In this document: piece after piece, positions 22,366 to 31,677 of the stretch
Layout of the letters: each line of letters starts with the position of its first letter
How positions within the stretch are numbered: the stretch's first letter is position 1
Origin: Pseudomonadota bacterium
GTDB lineage: Bacteria > Myxococcota_A > Polyangia > Haliangiales > Haliangiaceae
DNA: 64,000 nucleotides
Assembly (NCBI GenBank): GCA_022360315.1
Contig: JAKSDA010000002.1
Location: 62,001-126,000, forward strand
Reading direction: 5' to 3'
Made by a program: the position numbers and the translations under genes
Notes under the pieces: model-generated
Databases searched by the model: none
Seen by the model: the letters and a program-made list of their open reading frames with translations, nothing else
What the model was told of the DNA's origin: nothing

Positions 22366-23084
22366 CGCAGAACCATCTGGTCGAGAATACGGATGAACAC
22401 ATTGCTGGACGCGTGGGCGATGGTCGGGGCCAGGATCGACCCGGTGGCGGAGCGCATCCAGCCGAACAGCAGACCGGGAAAAAACGTGGCCAGACTGCGC
22501 AGATCACCATCTCTGGGCAGATGGATCAGAGCGAACATGGCCGCGCTGATGACCAGGGCCCAGCCGACGCCTCCGCCCATGATCCGGCGCCGGGGCGGAA
22601 TCGCCTTTTCCAGAAGGTAGAGCAAGCAGCCGCGGAAAAACAGCTCCTCGGGCAGAGCCACGACGACCAGATGGACCAGTGCAAATTGGGCCAGACCGCC
22701 TTGCAGCGCCGGCAGCGATAGCTCGGCAGCCCCGTCGAACTGGAGGCAAGCGCCGGGCGGGGCCATGAACCCGAGATCGCCCTGGGTGCACACGACCGAG
22801 AAAAACGCGTAGTACCCGGCGGCAAAGAGCGGAAAAACCAACAGCGGCACACCCAGCCCAATGGCCAGGCCACGGCGCAGCGGCGCGGCAGTAAATCCGT
22901 AGCTGGCCAGATCTTCCCGGCGACGCCACGAAACCACGACCGGGGCATAAAGCAAGGTCACAGCCACCAGGGCGCCGCCGACATGACCGATCACCGCCAC
23001 TTCAAAATCGAGGCGGTTGAGCAGGGCGACCGCTGCGGCCACTGCGAAGAACGCGATCAGCGCGTGTTTGAGTTCGGCTTTCAC
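22362..23084 (-). CDS. CPBP-type intramembrane metalloprotease
   Basis: The 240-residue multi-spanning membrane protein carries the CPBP/Abi motifs: EELFFRG (glutamate pair, near residue 145), FALIHLP (His near 189) and a final HASSNVF (His near 226). The family includes Rce1-like CAAX proteases, bacteriocin-immunity proteins and processing enzymes for C-terminal sorting signals. All residues for glutamate-type metal-free or metal-assisted hydrolysis are present. A small hairpin (GCTACC...GGTAGC) lies just upstream. It is coupled to the HAD phosphatase. Confidence 0.85.
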   Translation of the reverse strand: MKAELKHALIAFFAVAAAVALLNRLDFEVAVIGHVGGALVAVTLLYAPVVVSWRRREDLASYGFTAAPLRRGLAIGLGVPLLVFPLFAAGYYAFFSVVCTQGDLGFMAPPGACLQFDGAAELSLPALQGGLAQFALVHLVVVALPEELFFRGCLLYLLEKAIPPRRRIMGGGVGWALVISAAMFALIHLPRDGDLRSLATFFPGLLFGWMRSATGSILAPTIAHASSNVFIRILDQMVLR

Positions 23085-23485
23085 GCCGCGCCCATGCTAC
23101 CTGACCCGGCCGGGTAGCAGGCAAATGGCCCGATGGTTCGATCATTTGTACAATCGGGATGTGTCGGAAAAGACGGACGTGCCGTCACGTGCTCGGCCGA
23201 TCGTGGCCGGGTCGCCAGGGCCTTTGTTTTCTTCATCGCCAACTCCCGAAGCACATGCCGAGACACGAGGTTTTAGCGGGAATCATCGCCCGGTACAACG
23301 GCGCTTTCCAACTCCGGCCACGGGCCGGCTCGAGGTCCGCTTCATAGTGCTTGCGCGATGGCCGGAACACGTCTACAAACGGGGCCACATCGCCGAGGCG
23401 CGGGACCGTGTGCTGCCACCGATAGTAGACCGCTCCTGCCCCTCGCAGTCGCCGCGAGCACATACTTGCAAAGGATCGAACGACC
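23085..23485. other. Intergenic region between divergent units
   Basis: These 400 bases separate the minus-strand CPBP gene from the plus-strand aldolase. Apart from a 6-bp hairpin at about 23096-23118 I see no gene or RNA. Frames that cross it continue into the aldolase in another phase and look like shadows. Confidence 0.6.
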
Positions 23486-24556
23486 ATGACGATGGATATC
23501 GGACAAATTCGCGACATTCTCGGAGACAGGGCGAGCCAGCTTCTCGACCACGAGTGCAAGACCATCCCGACCGACTCGCTTCACCTGCCGGGACCTAGAT
23601 TTGTCGACGACATCTTCCGGCACAGCGACCGGCCGATCCAGGTTCTCCGCAACCTGCAGCGTATGTTCGACACCGGTCGCCTGGCCGGCACCGGGTATCT
23701 TTCCATCCTGCCCGTCGATCAGGGTATCGAGCACTCGGCAGCGGCGTCGTTTGCACCCAATCCGCCCATGTTCGATCCCGAGGGCATTGTGACGCTGGCC
23801 ATCGAGGGCGGCTGCAACGCGGTGGCCTCGACTTTTGGAGTCCTGGGCATCGTTGCCCGCAAGTATTCTCACAGAATTCCGTTCATCGTCAAACTCAACC
23901 ACAACGAGCTTCTGTCCCATCCAAACGCGTTTGACCAGGTACCGTTCGGCAAGGTGAAGCAGGCCTTCGACATGGGCGCGGCCGGCGTGGGTGCGACTAT
24001 CTACTGGGGGTCCGAGGGGTCCAGACGGCAGCTTCAGGAGATTTCAGAGGCGTTTGCCGAGGCTCACGAGTTCGGCATGTTTACCGTGTTGTGGTGTTAT
24101 GTCCGCAACTCGGCGTTCAAGACCGAAACCGCCGATCACCAGACTTCGGCCGACTTGACCGGCCAGGCCAATCATCTGGGGGTAACGATCGGCGCTGACA
24201 TTATCAAGCAGAAGGCGCCGACGCACAACGGCGGGTACCGCGATCCCGCGCTCAAGGGATTTGGCAAGACCCACGACAGTGTCTACAGCGAGCTCACCAC
24301 CGATCACCCGATCGACCTCACCCGGTATCAGGTTGCCAACTGTTACATGGGCCGGATCGGCCTGATCAACAGTGGTGGCGCTGCGGGCAAGAACGACTTG
24401 CACGATGCAGTGGTCACTGCGGTCGTCAACAAACGGGCCGGTGGCATGGGACTGATCAGTGGGCGCAAGGCGTTCCAAAAACCCCTTGGCGAGGGGGTCA
24501 AGCTGCTCAATGCGATTCAGGACGTTTATCTGAGCAAGGACGTGACTGTCGCGTAG
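23486..24556 (+). CDS. fbaB: Class I fructose-bisphosphate aldolase (DhnA/FbaB type)
   Basis: The 356-residue protein starts at ATG 23486, AAAGGA about 11 bases upstream; ATG 23492 is equally possible. Visible motifs include [11 protein letters not shown] near residue 75, [13 protein letters not shown] near 130, [10 protein letters not shown] and [13 protein letters not shown] (the Lys of the IKQK segment is the likely Schiff-base residue). This is the bacterial/archaeal FbaB form, which splits fructose-1,6-bisphosphate into two triose phosphates and often works in gluconeogenesis. It is longer than the roughly 300-residue archaeal forms. It stands alone on the plus strand. Confidence 0.9.
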   Translation: MTMDIGQIRDILGDRASQLLDHECKTIPTDSLHLPGPRFVDDIFRHSDRPIQVLRNLQRMFDTGRLAGTGYLSILPVDQGIEHSAAASFAPNPPMFDPEGIVTLAIEGGCNAVASTFGVLGIVARKYSHRIPFIVKLNHNELLSHPNAFDQVPFGKVKQAFDMGAAGVGATIYWGSEGSRRQLQEISEAFAEAHEFGMFTVLWCYVRNSAFKTETADHQTSADLTGQANHLGVTIGADIIKQKAPTHNGGYRDPALKGFGKTHDSVYSELTTDHPIDLTRYQVANCYMGRIGLINSGGAAGKNDLHDAVVTAVVNKRAGGMGLISGRKAFQKPLGEGVKLLNAIQDVYLSKDVTVA

Positions 24557-24732
24557 CGCGGCAGGCGCGACCTGCAGACGGCCGGGGGGTGTCCGGCCAG
24601 TCAATCGACCGACTGAGCAATTCCCCGGGCCGGCCGCGTTTCGGCCTGCCGAGTGGGGTGATACACTCCGGAGGAGGCTGGGCTTTTGGCCCCCGCGGCC
24701 TCGAGCTTCGAACTTTTCAGGCCCCAATCTCC

Positions 24733-26142
24733 ATGCGCATCGGCGAACGCCTCATCCGCGAAGAGATCATCACCACCGATCAGCTCAACGAGGCGTTGAG
24801 CACGCAGGTTCTGCGTGGCGGTCGTATCGGCACCAACCTGGTCGAGCTGGGTCATATGGACATCGACACGTTGGCCGAGTGTTTGGGCCGTCACCACGGC
24901 ATGCCGGTGGCATTGGAAAAGCACTTTGAGGTAGCCGGTAGGGCGCTGCAAGAGCGTCTTGGCACCGAGGTTGCGATGCGTTGGGGTGTGGTGCCGGTCG
25001 GTCGTGTGCTGGGCAGGACCGATCAGATTGCCGTGGCGGTCATGAACCCCTTGCCCGAGCAAGCGGTCGAGGAGATTTCCCGTGCGCTCGGCAGCGAGCT
25101 CATCCTGGCCGTGGCCCCGGAGCTCCGCCTGCTCTATCAGCTCGAGAAAGTTTTTAACATACCGCGGTCTCACCGCTTTGTCCGCTTGCCGCCCGAAGCC
25201 ATGATGCCGCTCATTGCCGATCCGACCGAAGACGAGGCGCAGGTCGACATCCAGCTCCATCTCGACGGCGAGGCTTCCGATGAACTGGACGAGGTCGAGA
25301 TCGAACTGGATGCTCCGACCACCCAGCTCGAGCTGGGTGAGATCGGCGACGCGACAGCAAGAGCTGGCGACGGGTCGTTCGCGCTCTCCGACAACGAGGT
25401 CACGCGGGTGGTAGGAGCGCCTGGAGCCGGGCCGCCCCCGCTGATTCCGCGCGAGCCATTATCCACGACTGCGAATGACGGCCAGCCCGAACGGCGTCAT
25501 TTTGTCCAAACCCTGTCCGACACTCCCCTGACCGAGTCGCAGGAGAGGCGACTGGCCCGTATCCCGATCAAGCGAGTGAGCACGTCGCCTGGCCAATCGA
25601 ATGTGCCGCCGCCGCCGCCGGCACCGGTCCAGTCGCCATCATCGCTGGAAGGTGCCTTTCGGGCTATCCGCCAGGCGACCGGCCGCGACCGGGTCGGCGA
25701 CCTGGTGGTCGCTGCCATGCACGACTTCTTCGATCACGTCTTCGAGGCCGGGGCCATCCTCGTGGTCCGCGATCCCATTGCGATCGGCTGGAAGGGCTTT
25801 GTCCGCGGCGGCTCGCACGACGTCATCGAGGCCATCGCCCTTCCGCTCAACACGCCATCGATCGTGGCGGAGCCGTATCGACAGCGGAAATCGTATATCG
25901 GACCGCCCCTGGCTGGCGGCACGCAGATCGATCATCGGCTGTGGGAGTTGCTCAAGAGCCAGCCACCGCGAACGGTTTCGGTGGTTCCGGTGCTTCTCCG
26001 CAAGCAAGCGGTGTGCATGCTCTACGCCCACAGCTACCGCAGCACCAAGGACGTCACGGCCGTGGTCGGCGATCGGCTGGCCGGTCTGGCCCAGTGCACG
26101 ACCCGGGCATTTGCCCGCCTCATCCGCGCAGCGCAGCGCTGA
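24733..26142 (+). CDS. GspE N-domain protein with C-terminal GAF-like domain
   Basis: ATG 24733 is chosen because the protein then opens directly with MRIGERLIREEIITTDQLNE, the start of the GspE/PilB N-terminal domain (type II secretion ATPase; MshEN-like). There is a linker of about 190 residues, acidic and then Pro-rich, including a proline run near residue 295. From about residue 315 to the end is a globular domain that looks like a GAF/PAS-fold sensor. No Walker motif exists, so it is not an ATPase. Such GspE-N plus sensor proteins are frequent in Myxococcota. Some GspE-N modules bind cyclic-di-GMP, and that is a possible role. Confidence 0.75.
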   Translation: MRIGERLIREEIITTDQLNEALSTQVLRGGRIGTNLVELGHMDIDTLAECLGRHHGMPVALEKHFEVAGRALQERLGTEVAMRWGVVPVGRVLGRTDQIAVAVMNPLPEQAVEEISRALGSELILAVAPELRLLYQLEKVFNIPRSHRFVRLPPEAMMPLIADPTEDEAQVDIQLHLDGEASDELDEVEIELDAPTTQLELGEIGDATARAGDGSFALSDNEVTRVVGAPGAGPPPLIPREPLSTTANDGQPERRHFVQTLSDTPLTESQERRLARIPIKRVSTSPGQSNVPPPPPAPVQSPSSLEGAFRAIRQATGRDRVGDLVVAAMHDFFDHVFEAGAILVVRDPIAIGWKGFVRGGSHDVIEAIALPLNTPSIVAEPYRQRKSYIGPPLAGGTQIDHRLWELLKSQPPRTVSVVPVLLRKQAVCMLYAHSYRSTKDVTAVVGDRLAGLAQCTTRAFARLIRAAQR

Positions 26143-26269
26143 CTCGACTTTCTCGCCTCGATCATCGGCCTCGTCGAGCCAGGGTCCGCGCCTCGCCGTA
26201 CACGTGTTGATGCTCGATCAGGAGACCGGCGAATTGCCCGTCTCTGTCGGGGCGGGGCAATGAAGTACA

Positions 26270-26303
26270 TCGCCGCCATCTCGCAGGGACGAGATGGCGG
26301 CGA
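26270..26303. terminator. Perfect 14-bp hairpin, terminator-like
   Basis: TCGCCGCCATCTCG pairs with CGAGATGGCGGCGA across a six-base CAGGGA loop. It lies about 130 bases after the GspE-N gene and about 65 bases after the 3' end of the peptidase remnant on the other strand, so it could serve either. No T run follows on either strand, so the terminator call is tentative. Confidence 0.45.
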
Positions 26304-26367
26304 TTCGACTTGGAAGGAGAGGGTATGGAGTGGATTCTATATCTCCGGCACGACCGGAGCGTGAAGC

Positions 26368-26645
26368 TCAGATGGGAGAGAGGAGCCAATACTGTCCGCT
26401 GTAGTTGCCGGTGTTGCCCATGAACGGGTTGTTCGATGGTCTCGATTGGCGTGTCGCCATTGACGATATAGATACCGGTATCGGGCTCCTGGTACACACT
26501 TGTAACAAAGTCATCAAAGCTCAGATAGTTCGATGCGATCTCCTCAGACTCCACGTCACATTCTCGGCGCTGCACGCCGACAGCGAAAGCGTCAGTCCAG
26601 TACAAGCAGGGAATAAATAGTAAGACGAGCTGTAGAGTTGGTCAT
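26368..26645 (-). pseudogene. Remnant of a secreted M57-type (HEIGH) metallopeptidase
   Basis: On the minus strand an ATG at 26645 opens a lipoprotein-like signal peptide (MTNSTARLTIYSLLVL), stops at a TGA, and resumes in a second frame as LTLSLSACSAE, a lipobox. A third frame then reads VESEEIASNYLSFDDF and EPDTGIYIVNGDTPIE. The YIVNGDTPI block is, from memory, the pro-region signature of dual-action HEIGH (peptidase M57) proteins of Myxococcota. After this the third frame loses sense, and another frame reads SNNPFMGNTGNYSGQYW to a stop. The whole HEXXH catalytic domain is missing. I read this as a gene with two or three frameshifts and a large internal deletion. The family call rests on one short block. 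Confidence 0.5.
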
Positions 26646-26877
26646 GGCGGGGCGGATTGCATCTGATGTGCCAGCCTGAAATCCGGCTTTTGAGCTCGTA
26701 AACTGCCGAAAGCGGGCAGCCCAGGTGAGGTAACACGAAAGTGCACCCAGGTGCATGCTGCAGCGGCAGGTGGGCGCATGGCTGACCGAATGGAGCATCG
26801 CCGAGCAGACCATGACATCACCACCGCCCATCACGGCGACGAGCAATGGGACGCTCGACGGCGTGGAGCAGTGTGCG

Positions 26878-29556
26878 CTACGTTCGGGTCTGCGCGCCGG
26901 CCTCCAGGCGATCGAGCCAGGCCACCACATCGCGCAGAGTATTAAACTCCTCGTAGGCCACACCGCGTCCATCGAGGGCGCGGGCCAGACTGCCCTTGGC
27001 AAATACCAGGTCGGCCTCCAACGCGCCGCATAGATCCGAGATGCGGCCGTTGCCGATGTGAATGCAGAAAGCACCCGGATGGTCCTGTCGCCAAGCGGCG
27101 ATCCGGCTGCGTTTGCAGGTCCCGGTGCCGCAGAAACACTCGCTGTTGGGATACCCGGGCGCGATCTGCCACCGGCCTTCCCGGTAGGTCAGACGATTGG
27201 ACTCGTAAGCAAAAAGCATGCCGTGACGCTCTTGCAAGCGGTTCAGAATCCAGTCAAAACCGTCCGACAACACGCGAAACGGCGTGTTGCGCTCGGCGCA
27301 CCAGGCCAGCAAGTCGCCGGCTCCGGGATCGAGCTCCACCGTGGCCAGAAAGCGGTCGAGTTCGTCCTCGGCCAGTTCGAGACCGTCGAGCAGGTAACAG
27401 GTAAACTCCCAGGCCGATACATCTCCGCGCAAATAGCGCTCTTTGGCCTGTGGTATCCGATCGAACCGGTATTGTCGGGCCAGAGCCGCGCCCACATCGT
27501 CGACCGAAAACGTCCCGTCGAAATCGCAGAATACGGTCAGGTGGCAGGCGCCGGGCAATCGATAGAGCGCGCTCTCGTGCCCACTCAATTCGATTGCGAC
27601 CCGTGACGTGTCGTGGTCAGCTGGGGGGGGCGCGCCCGGGCCTGCGCTGAGAGCGGCCTCGGATGGCGAACCCAGGAGGGCCTCGCGCGGTCGCTCGGCC
27701 AGGCCGCTGTCGGCCAAAGAGAACCCGATCTCGGCCCCCGTGTCGTCCCAGTTGATCAGGGCCAACAGGGCCGCGGAATAGCCGCGCGCGACCATCGCCC
27801 GGACCCCGGCCGGATCGAGCCAGCCGTGGGCCCGCGCAGCACCGCGCGGGGCCATGGCGTCGACCGCGCGCGCCAGCTCGATGACCTGGCGAATACGCGA
27901 CCGATCATCCGCAGACAGTACCGCGACATCGTCGGAAAACACCACCATGCCGCCAGTGACGGCAATCGATGCGGCAAGGGTCTGCACTTCCCCAGCGGTG
28001 AGCCCGGTGTCGCGGGTACGCGCCATCAGACAATCGGGATCGTTGAGCCACAGCCGGCGGTGCATAAATGCGCGGTGGAGGATGCTGCGCACGGCGCTCC
28101 CGGTCGCCGGCATGGCCGGCTCGAGGCCGGGCACCACCGTCGGATCATCGATGTGCCACGACGGCGCCACGTCGGGTCCGATCCGCATGCCGTCGACCAC
28201 ACCCACTGCCGGGCCGAGCGGACAGCCGCAACCGAGCATGAACGCGCTGTCACCGACTGCCTCGCGCACCGTGTCGAGACCGCGGCGCAGCCGTTCGGCC
28301 CGGGTCACCCGGGGATCGCGAGCATCGGCTCGAGTGGCTGCAGCGAATAGAAAATCGAGCTTGTGATAGGTGTAGCCCATCTCGACCAGGCTGCGAAACA
28401 CCGCGCGCACATGCTCGAGTACCGGCTGGTAGCTGGTGTCCAGCGCATAGACCCAACCCGACGCGCTCCACTGGGGATGAGCCAGGGCGCGAAACGGCTC
28501 GCCCCGGTCGCCCAGCAGCCAATCCCTGTGCTCCTGGTAGATCCAGCTCTCGGCCACGACACAGAATGGCGCAGTCCAGATTCCTGGCTGAAATCCGGCG
28601 GCGCGAATATCTCGAGCCAGCGGCTCGAGACCGCGGGGAAATTTTTCGTTGGTGGTGAGCCAGTCACCGATGGCGCGCTGATAGCCGTCGTCCAGCTGGA
28701 TCACATCGACCGGGATCGGGTCCGATCGGGCCGCCAGGGCGTCGAGATTGCGCAATACGTCATCCTCGGTGACGTCGTGAAAGAAATGGTACCAGCTGCA
28801 CCATCCGGTCTGGAACCTCCCGTTCCGGCGTGCTCCAGCGCGTTTGCCCCAGAGCTCGGCAAACTCCTCGAGCAGTCGATTGGCATCGTCTCCCAGTGCC
28901 ACGCGCACGCTGTCGAGTTCTCGCTGCTCACCCGGTTCGATCGCTACCTCGACGCGGAGCTCGACTTCAATGGCGACCCCAGCTCCCTCGGGCCGGAGGT
29001 ACACGGTGCCAAACCCGACGCCGCACTCGAGTACACCGGCCAGACAAACCCCTCCGCTGGGCGTGCTGCCGACCGCGGTTACGATATCTGACTCATGCCA
29101 GCCGCGGCGGTCAGCCGGCGGTGCGCCGACCGCATGGTGAAGGCCGCGCAACCACTCGCCCGAGGGGAATTCGGGCTCACCTGCAGCGTCGAGGTCGCGC
29201 ATTGCGGTAAACGACCACGACTGCCAGCCGTGACGGAGAAAGCGGTAACCCGCTTGTCCGGCACCTGTCCAGTGCATACCCATGACAACGCTCTCGAGCT
29301 GTACCGGACGGTCGCCGACGTTGCACACGCGCCAGTGGCACGTCGCCGCGTCGCCGTGGTCGTTGCGCTCTATCTCGATGGCCAGGGAACCGAGTCTGCG
29401 CGTGTCCGGGCCGAATTCATCGGCGGCAAACTCATCCACCGTGGACGGTGCGATAGAACCACCGGGCCCGACAGTGGAGGCACAGCGAATTCCCAGTCGG
29501 CGCGGCAGGAGTTGCCCCGCCCGACGGTGTGTCGCGATCGGTCGGTTGGAAGTCAC
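26878..29556 (-). CDS. GH36 alpha-galactosidase-like protein fused to a HAD phosphatase
   Basis: The 892-residue frame starts at GTG 29556. The first about 660 residues match glycoside hydrolase clan D (GH36/27): an RFLRHGWQSWSF motif near residue 105, WCSWYHFFHD near 250, VIQLDDGYQ, YHKLDFLF near 400 (Asp as nucleophile) and DGMRIGPDV near 455 (Asp as acid/base). From about residue 668 a second domain starts with CDFDGTFSVDD (HAD motif I) and has LSDGFDWIL (motif II) and a GNGRISDLC motif IV; it resembles the MtnX-like branch of HAD-IB phosphatases. The two parts are in one uninterrupted frame with no stop or ribosome site between. GH36 enzymes cleave alpha-galactosides; the phosphatase could dephosphorylate a sugar phosphate, but this link is inference. 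There is no signal peptide, so it should be cytoplasmic. Confidence 0.85.
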   Translation of the reverse strand: MTSNRPIATHRRAGQLLPRRLGIRCASTVGPGGSIAPSTVDEFAADEFGPDTRRLGSLAIEIERNDHGDAATCHWRVCNVGDRPVQLESVVMGMHWTGAGQAGYRFLRHGWQSWSFTAMRDLDAAGEPEFPSGEWLRGLHHAVGAPPADRRGWHESDIVTAVGSTPSGGVCLAGVLECGVGFGTVYLRPEGAGVAIEVELRVEVAIEPGEQRELDSVRVALGDDANRLLEEFAELWGKRAGARRNGRFQTGWCSWYHFFHDVTEDDVLRNLDALAARSDPIPVDVIQLDDGYQRAIGDWLTTNEKFPRGLEPLARDIRAAGFQPGIWTAPFCVVAESWIYQEHRDWLLGDRGEPFRALAHPQWSASGWVYALDTSYQPVLEHVRAVFRSLVEMGYTYHKLDFLFAAATRADARDPRVTRAERLRRGLDTVREAVGDSAFMLGCGCPLGPAVGVVDGMRIGPDVAPSWHIDDPTVVPGLEPAMPATGSAVRSILHRAFMHRRLWLNDPDCLMARTRDTGLTAGEVQTLAASIAVTGGMVVFSDDVAVLSADDRSRIRQVIELARAVDAMAPRGAARAHGWLDPAGVRAMVARGYSAALLALINWDDTGAEIGFSLADSGLAERPREALLGSPSEAALSAGPGAPPPADHDTSRVAIELSGHESALYRLPGACHLTVFCDFDGTFSVDDVGAALARQYRFDRIPQAKERYLRGDVSAWEFTCYLLDGLELAEDELDRFLATVELDPGAGDLLAWCAERNTPFRVLSDGFDWILNRLQERHGMLFAYESNRLTYREGRWQIAPGYPNSECFCGTGTCKRSRIAAWRQDHPGAFCIHIGNGRISDLCGALEADLVFAKGSLARALDGRGVAYEEFNTLRDVVAWLDRLEAGAQTRT

Positions 29557-29726
29557 AACCGTGAGAGTACACCGAATCGCCCGGATCTCGATTCAATCTC
29601 CGAGACCGACGTGGGGAAGCGTTGCGACGCACAGCGCCGAGGTCGTGGTATGGCCGGGTCGGCTACTCGGTACGGATCGGCGAACCCAACCAAAACTCAG
29701 GCAAAAGATTGGCGTATTCTCGTACC

Positions 29727-30073
29727 ATGCCCGCCGACCCTGCCTCGAACAACCAGCAAGAGGAGCACCGATCCGACCCCGGACGCCTCCCTTTGGCGGA
29801 CACGCCCACCGCCCCTGCCGATCGAATCCCGGCCACTCACACCGCAACCCTAGCCGAATCCCCGGCCTTTCACGGCGATGAGAGCGTGCCAGGCGACGCC
29901 GAGAGGCTGCCCTCGAGCATCCGCCTGGGTCGATATATCGTTCTCGATGAGCTGGGCAGCGGGGCCTAGAACTGGCCAGATCGGCCCACAAGAGCTATGC
30001 CCGGGGCGAGGTCGCCGAGGGCTCCCGCGATGTGGCGCAATGGCTCGCCAAACGCGAGCAAGAGGAAAAGTAA
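29727..30073 (+). pseudogene. Ser/Thr kinase gene with a large internal deletion
   Basis: ATG 29727 opens a typical kinase N-terminus: a 60-residue disordered leader and then RLGRYIVLDELGSGA, the first strand and half of the glycine loop, where the frame ends at TAG (29967). Directly after, in another frame, comes ELARSAHKSYARG...SRDVAQWLAKREQ and a stop at 30071, which looks like the C-terminal end of a myxobacterial kinase with TPRs (such proteins end in similar AWL/QWL segments). All catalytic motifs between are missing. The simplest reading is an out-of-frame deletion of about 2-3 kb that joined the two ends at about 29966. Nothing else is seen in 29557-29726. Confidence 0.7.
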
Positions 30074-30118
30074 CCGGGAAAAGTGAACCGGACGTGGGGT
30101 TTGGTATGATACCGCTCC

Positions 30119-30478
30119 ATGAGTGCAAGCGACCCTCCCAAGGCGACCACCGAGGCGAGCGCAAGCGCGACAGCGAGCGGAGGCCCGGACTCCGAATCGA
30201 CAGACTCGCCCGATCCGGTGCGGGGACTGGCTCCTATGGACTTTGCGACGTTTGTGATGTCGCTCGGCTCATCGGCCATGATCAACCTGGGCAAGATTCC
30301 GCCTCCGGGCAGCGATGCGACGCAGGTTGATCTACCTGCGGCCAAGCAGATTATCGATATCCTCGGTATCCTCGAGGAAAAGACCCGCGGTAACCTCGAC
30401 GAGTCGGAACAGAAGCTCCTTTGCAGCCTGCTCTACGATCTGCGGGTTCACTACGTCGATGCGCAAAAACAGCGATAA
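30119..30478 (+). CDS. DUF1844 domain protein
   Basis: The 119-residue protein has a Ser/Ala/Asp-rich leader (about 35 residues) and then the DUF1844 domain: MDFATFVMSLGSSAMINLG, LPAAKQIIDILGILEEKTRGNL and LLYDLRVHYVDAQ. DUF1844 proteins are small, probably cytoplasmic, and of unknown role. Its last 20 bases overlap the start of the HtrA-like gene in a different frame, so the two are probably translated together. Confidence 0.9.
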   Translation: MSASDPPKATTEASASATASGGPDSESTDSPDPVRGLAPMDFATFVMSLGSSAMINLGKIPPPGSDATQVDLPAAKQIIDILGILEEKTRGNLDESEQKLLCSLLYDLRVHYVDAQKQR

Positions 30479-31619
30479 GGCGGCCGCCATTGCGGCAGCC
30501 GGGCTGGTTGCTGTCCTTGTGGTGGGGTCGAGTTGTCGGCCGCGCCAGCTCGACGGCGCGGCCGCGGCGGGCGAGAGCGCGTCTGCGCAGGTCGAGGGTG
30601 GCCAGGGCGAGCCAGTCCCCACCTCCCCGGCCAACCAACCGGCACCTGTGCCGGTCAAGATGATCTACGAGAAGACTCCCGGCTCCTTTGCTCATCTGGT
30701 CGACAAATACCAACGCGCCGTGGTCAATGTTCGCGCAACTCGCACCGTCAAGGGCGGGCCAGCGACCATCTACCCCGGCTCGCCGCGCGACGAATCGCTG
30801 GGCACCGGGTTCGTGATCCGGCGCGACGGACTGATCCTCACCGATCTGCGCGTGGTCGCCACGACCGGCGAATTTCGCGTTTCCACCCATGACGGCGAGG
30901 AATACCCGGCCCGCTTGCTGGGCAGCGATCCCCATCTCGACATCGGCCTGCTGCGGGCCGATGGATTGCCGGCCGATATCCACGTTTTCGACCTCGAACG
31001 CTCGGAACCGCTCGACGTCGGTCAATGGGTGGTCGCGCTGGGCAGCCCCTTTGCCGGCGAGATCACGGCCAATCCGGGCGTGATCTCCGGACTTGGAAAA
31101 CGCCGCGAAATCGCCAATTCGCCACAACACAAATACCGCGGTTTTATTCAGACCACCGCCGCCATTCACGCCGGCAATTCGGGTGGGCCCCTGATCGATC
31201 TGGGCGGCAGCGTGGTCGGCGTCAACCACGCCATCTCACCTCACGCTTCGTTTATCGGCTTTGCAGTGCCGGCCAGCGAGATCGCGCAGATTTTTCAGCG
31301 TCTCGAGCAGGGCAACGCGGTCAGCCGTGCCTGGCTCGGTATCCGCTTTCTGCCGGTAAACCGCGCTCGAGCCAAAACCGCCGGACTGGGCGAGCCGCGC
31401 GGCACCTACGTGTCCGAAGTTCGGCCCGGTCAGCCAGCCGACCGCGCCGGTATGAAACCCGGTGACATCGTCCTCTTCTTCGATGGAAATGAGGTTACTG
31501 CCGACAACTTGCCGGGCTTGTTACACCGCATGGGCCCGGGCCGTCGCGTCGACGTCGTGGTATGGCGAAACCGCACCGAAATGACCCTTCAACTCACTAC
31601 CGGCCGCATGATTCGGTAA
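30459..31619 (+). CDS. HtrA/DegP-like protein lacking the catalytic His
   Basis: ATG 30459 is chosen because it gives a lipoprotein-like signal peptide with VGSSC (Cys26). The mature protein is a trypsin-like domain (about residues 75-280) followed by one PDZ domain (about 290-386). Ser241 in GNSGGPL and Asp161 in the HLDIGLLR segment are present. The segment that should read TNxHVV reads TDLRVV, so Arg131 (codon CGC) replaces the catalytic His. A working His codon (CAC) is one base away. It may be an inactive scaffold or chaperone that uses the PDZ domain, or a damaged gene. It is the second gene of a unit with DUF1844 and lies 58 bases before the peroxiredoxin. Confidence 0.88.
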   Translation: MRKNSDKAAAIAAAGLVAVLVVGSSCRPRQLDGAAAAGESASAQVEGGQGEPVPTSPANQPAPVPVKMIYEKTPGSFAHLVDKYQRAVVNVRATRTVKGGPATIYPGSPRDESLGTGFVIRRDGLILTDLRVVATTGEFRVSTHDGEEYPARLLGSDPHLDIGLLRADGLPADIHVFDLERSEPLDVGQWVVALGSPFAGEITANPGVISGLGKRREIANSPQHKYRGFIQTTAAIHAGNSGGPLIDLGGSVVGVNHAISPHASFIGFAVPASEIAQIFQRLEQGNAVSRAWLGIRFLPVNRARAKTAGLGEPRGTYVSEVRPGQPADRAGMKPGDIVLFFDGNEVTADNLPGLLHRMGPGRRVDVVVWRNRTEMTLQLTTGRMIR

Positions 31620-31677
31620 TCATAAAAGCCGGCCGAGTGTGCCATAATAGGCGCCAACCGCAATTCAAGGAGAAGTA

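Noticed and set aside
23017..23598. 193-residue plus frame across the CPBP-aldolase gap
   Set aside because: Runs into the aldolase in another phase; Arg/Ser/Pro-rich shadow.
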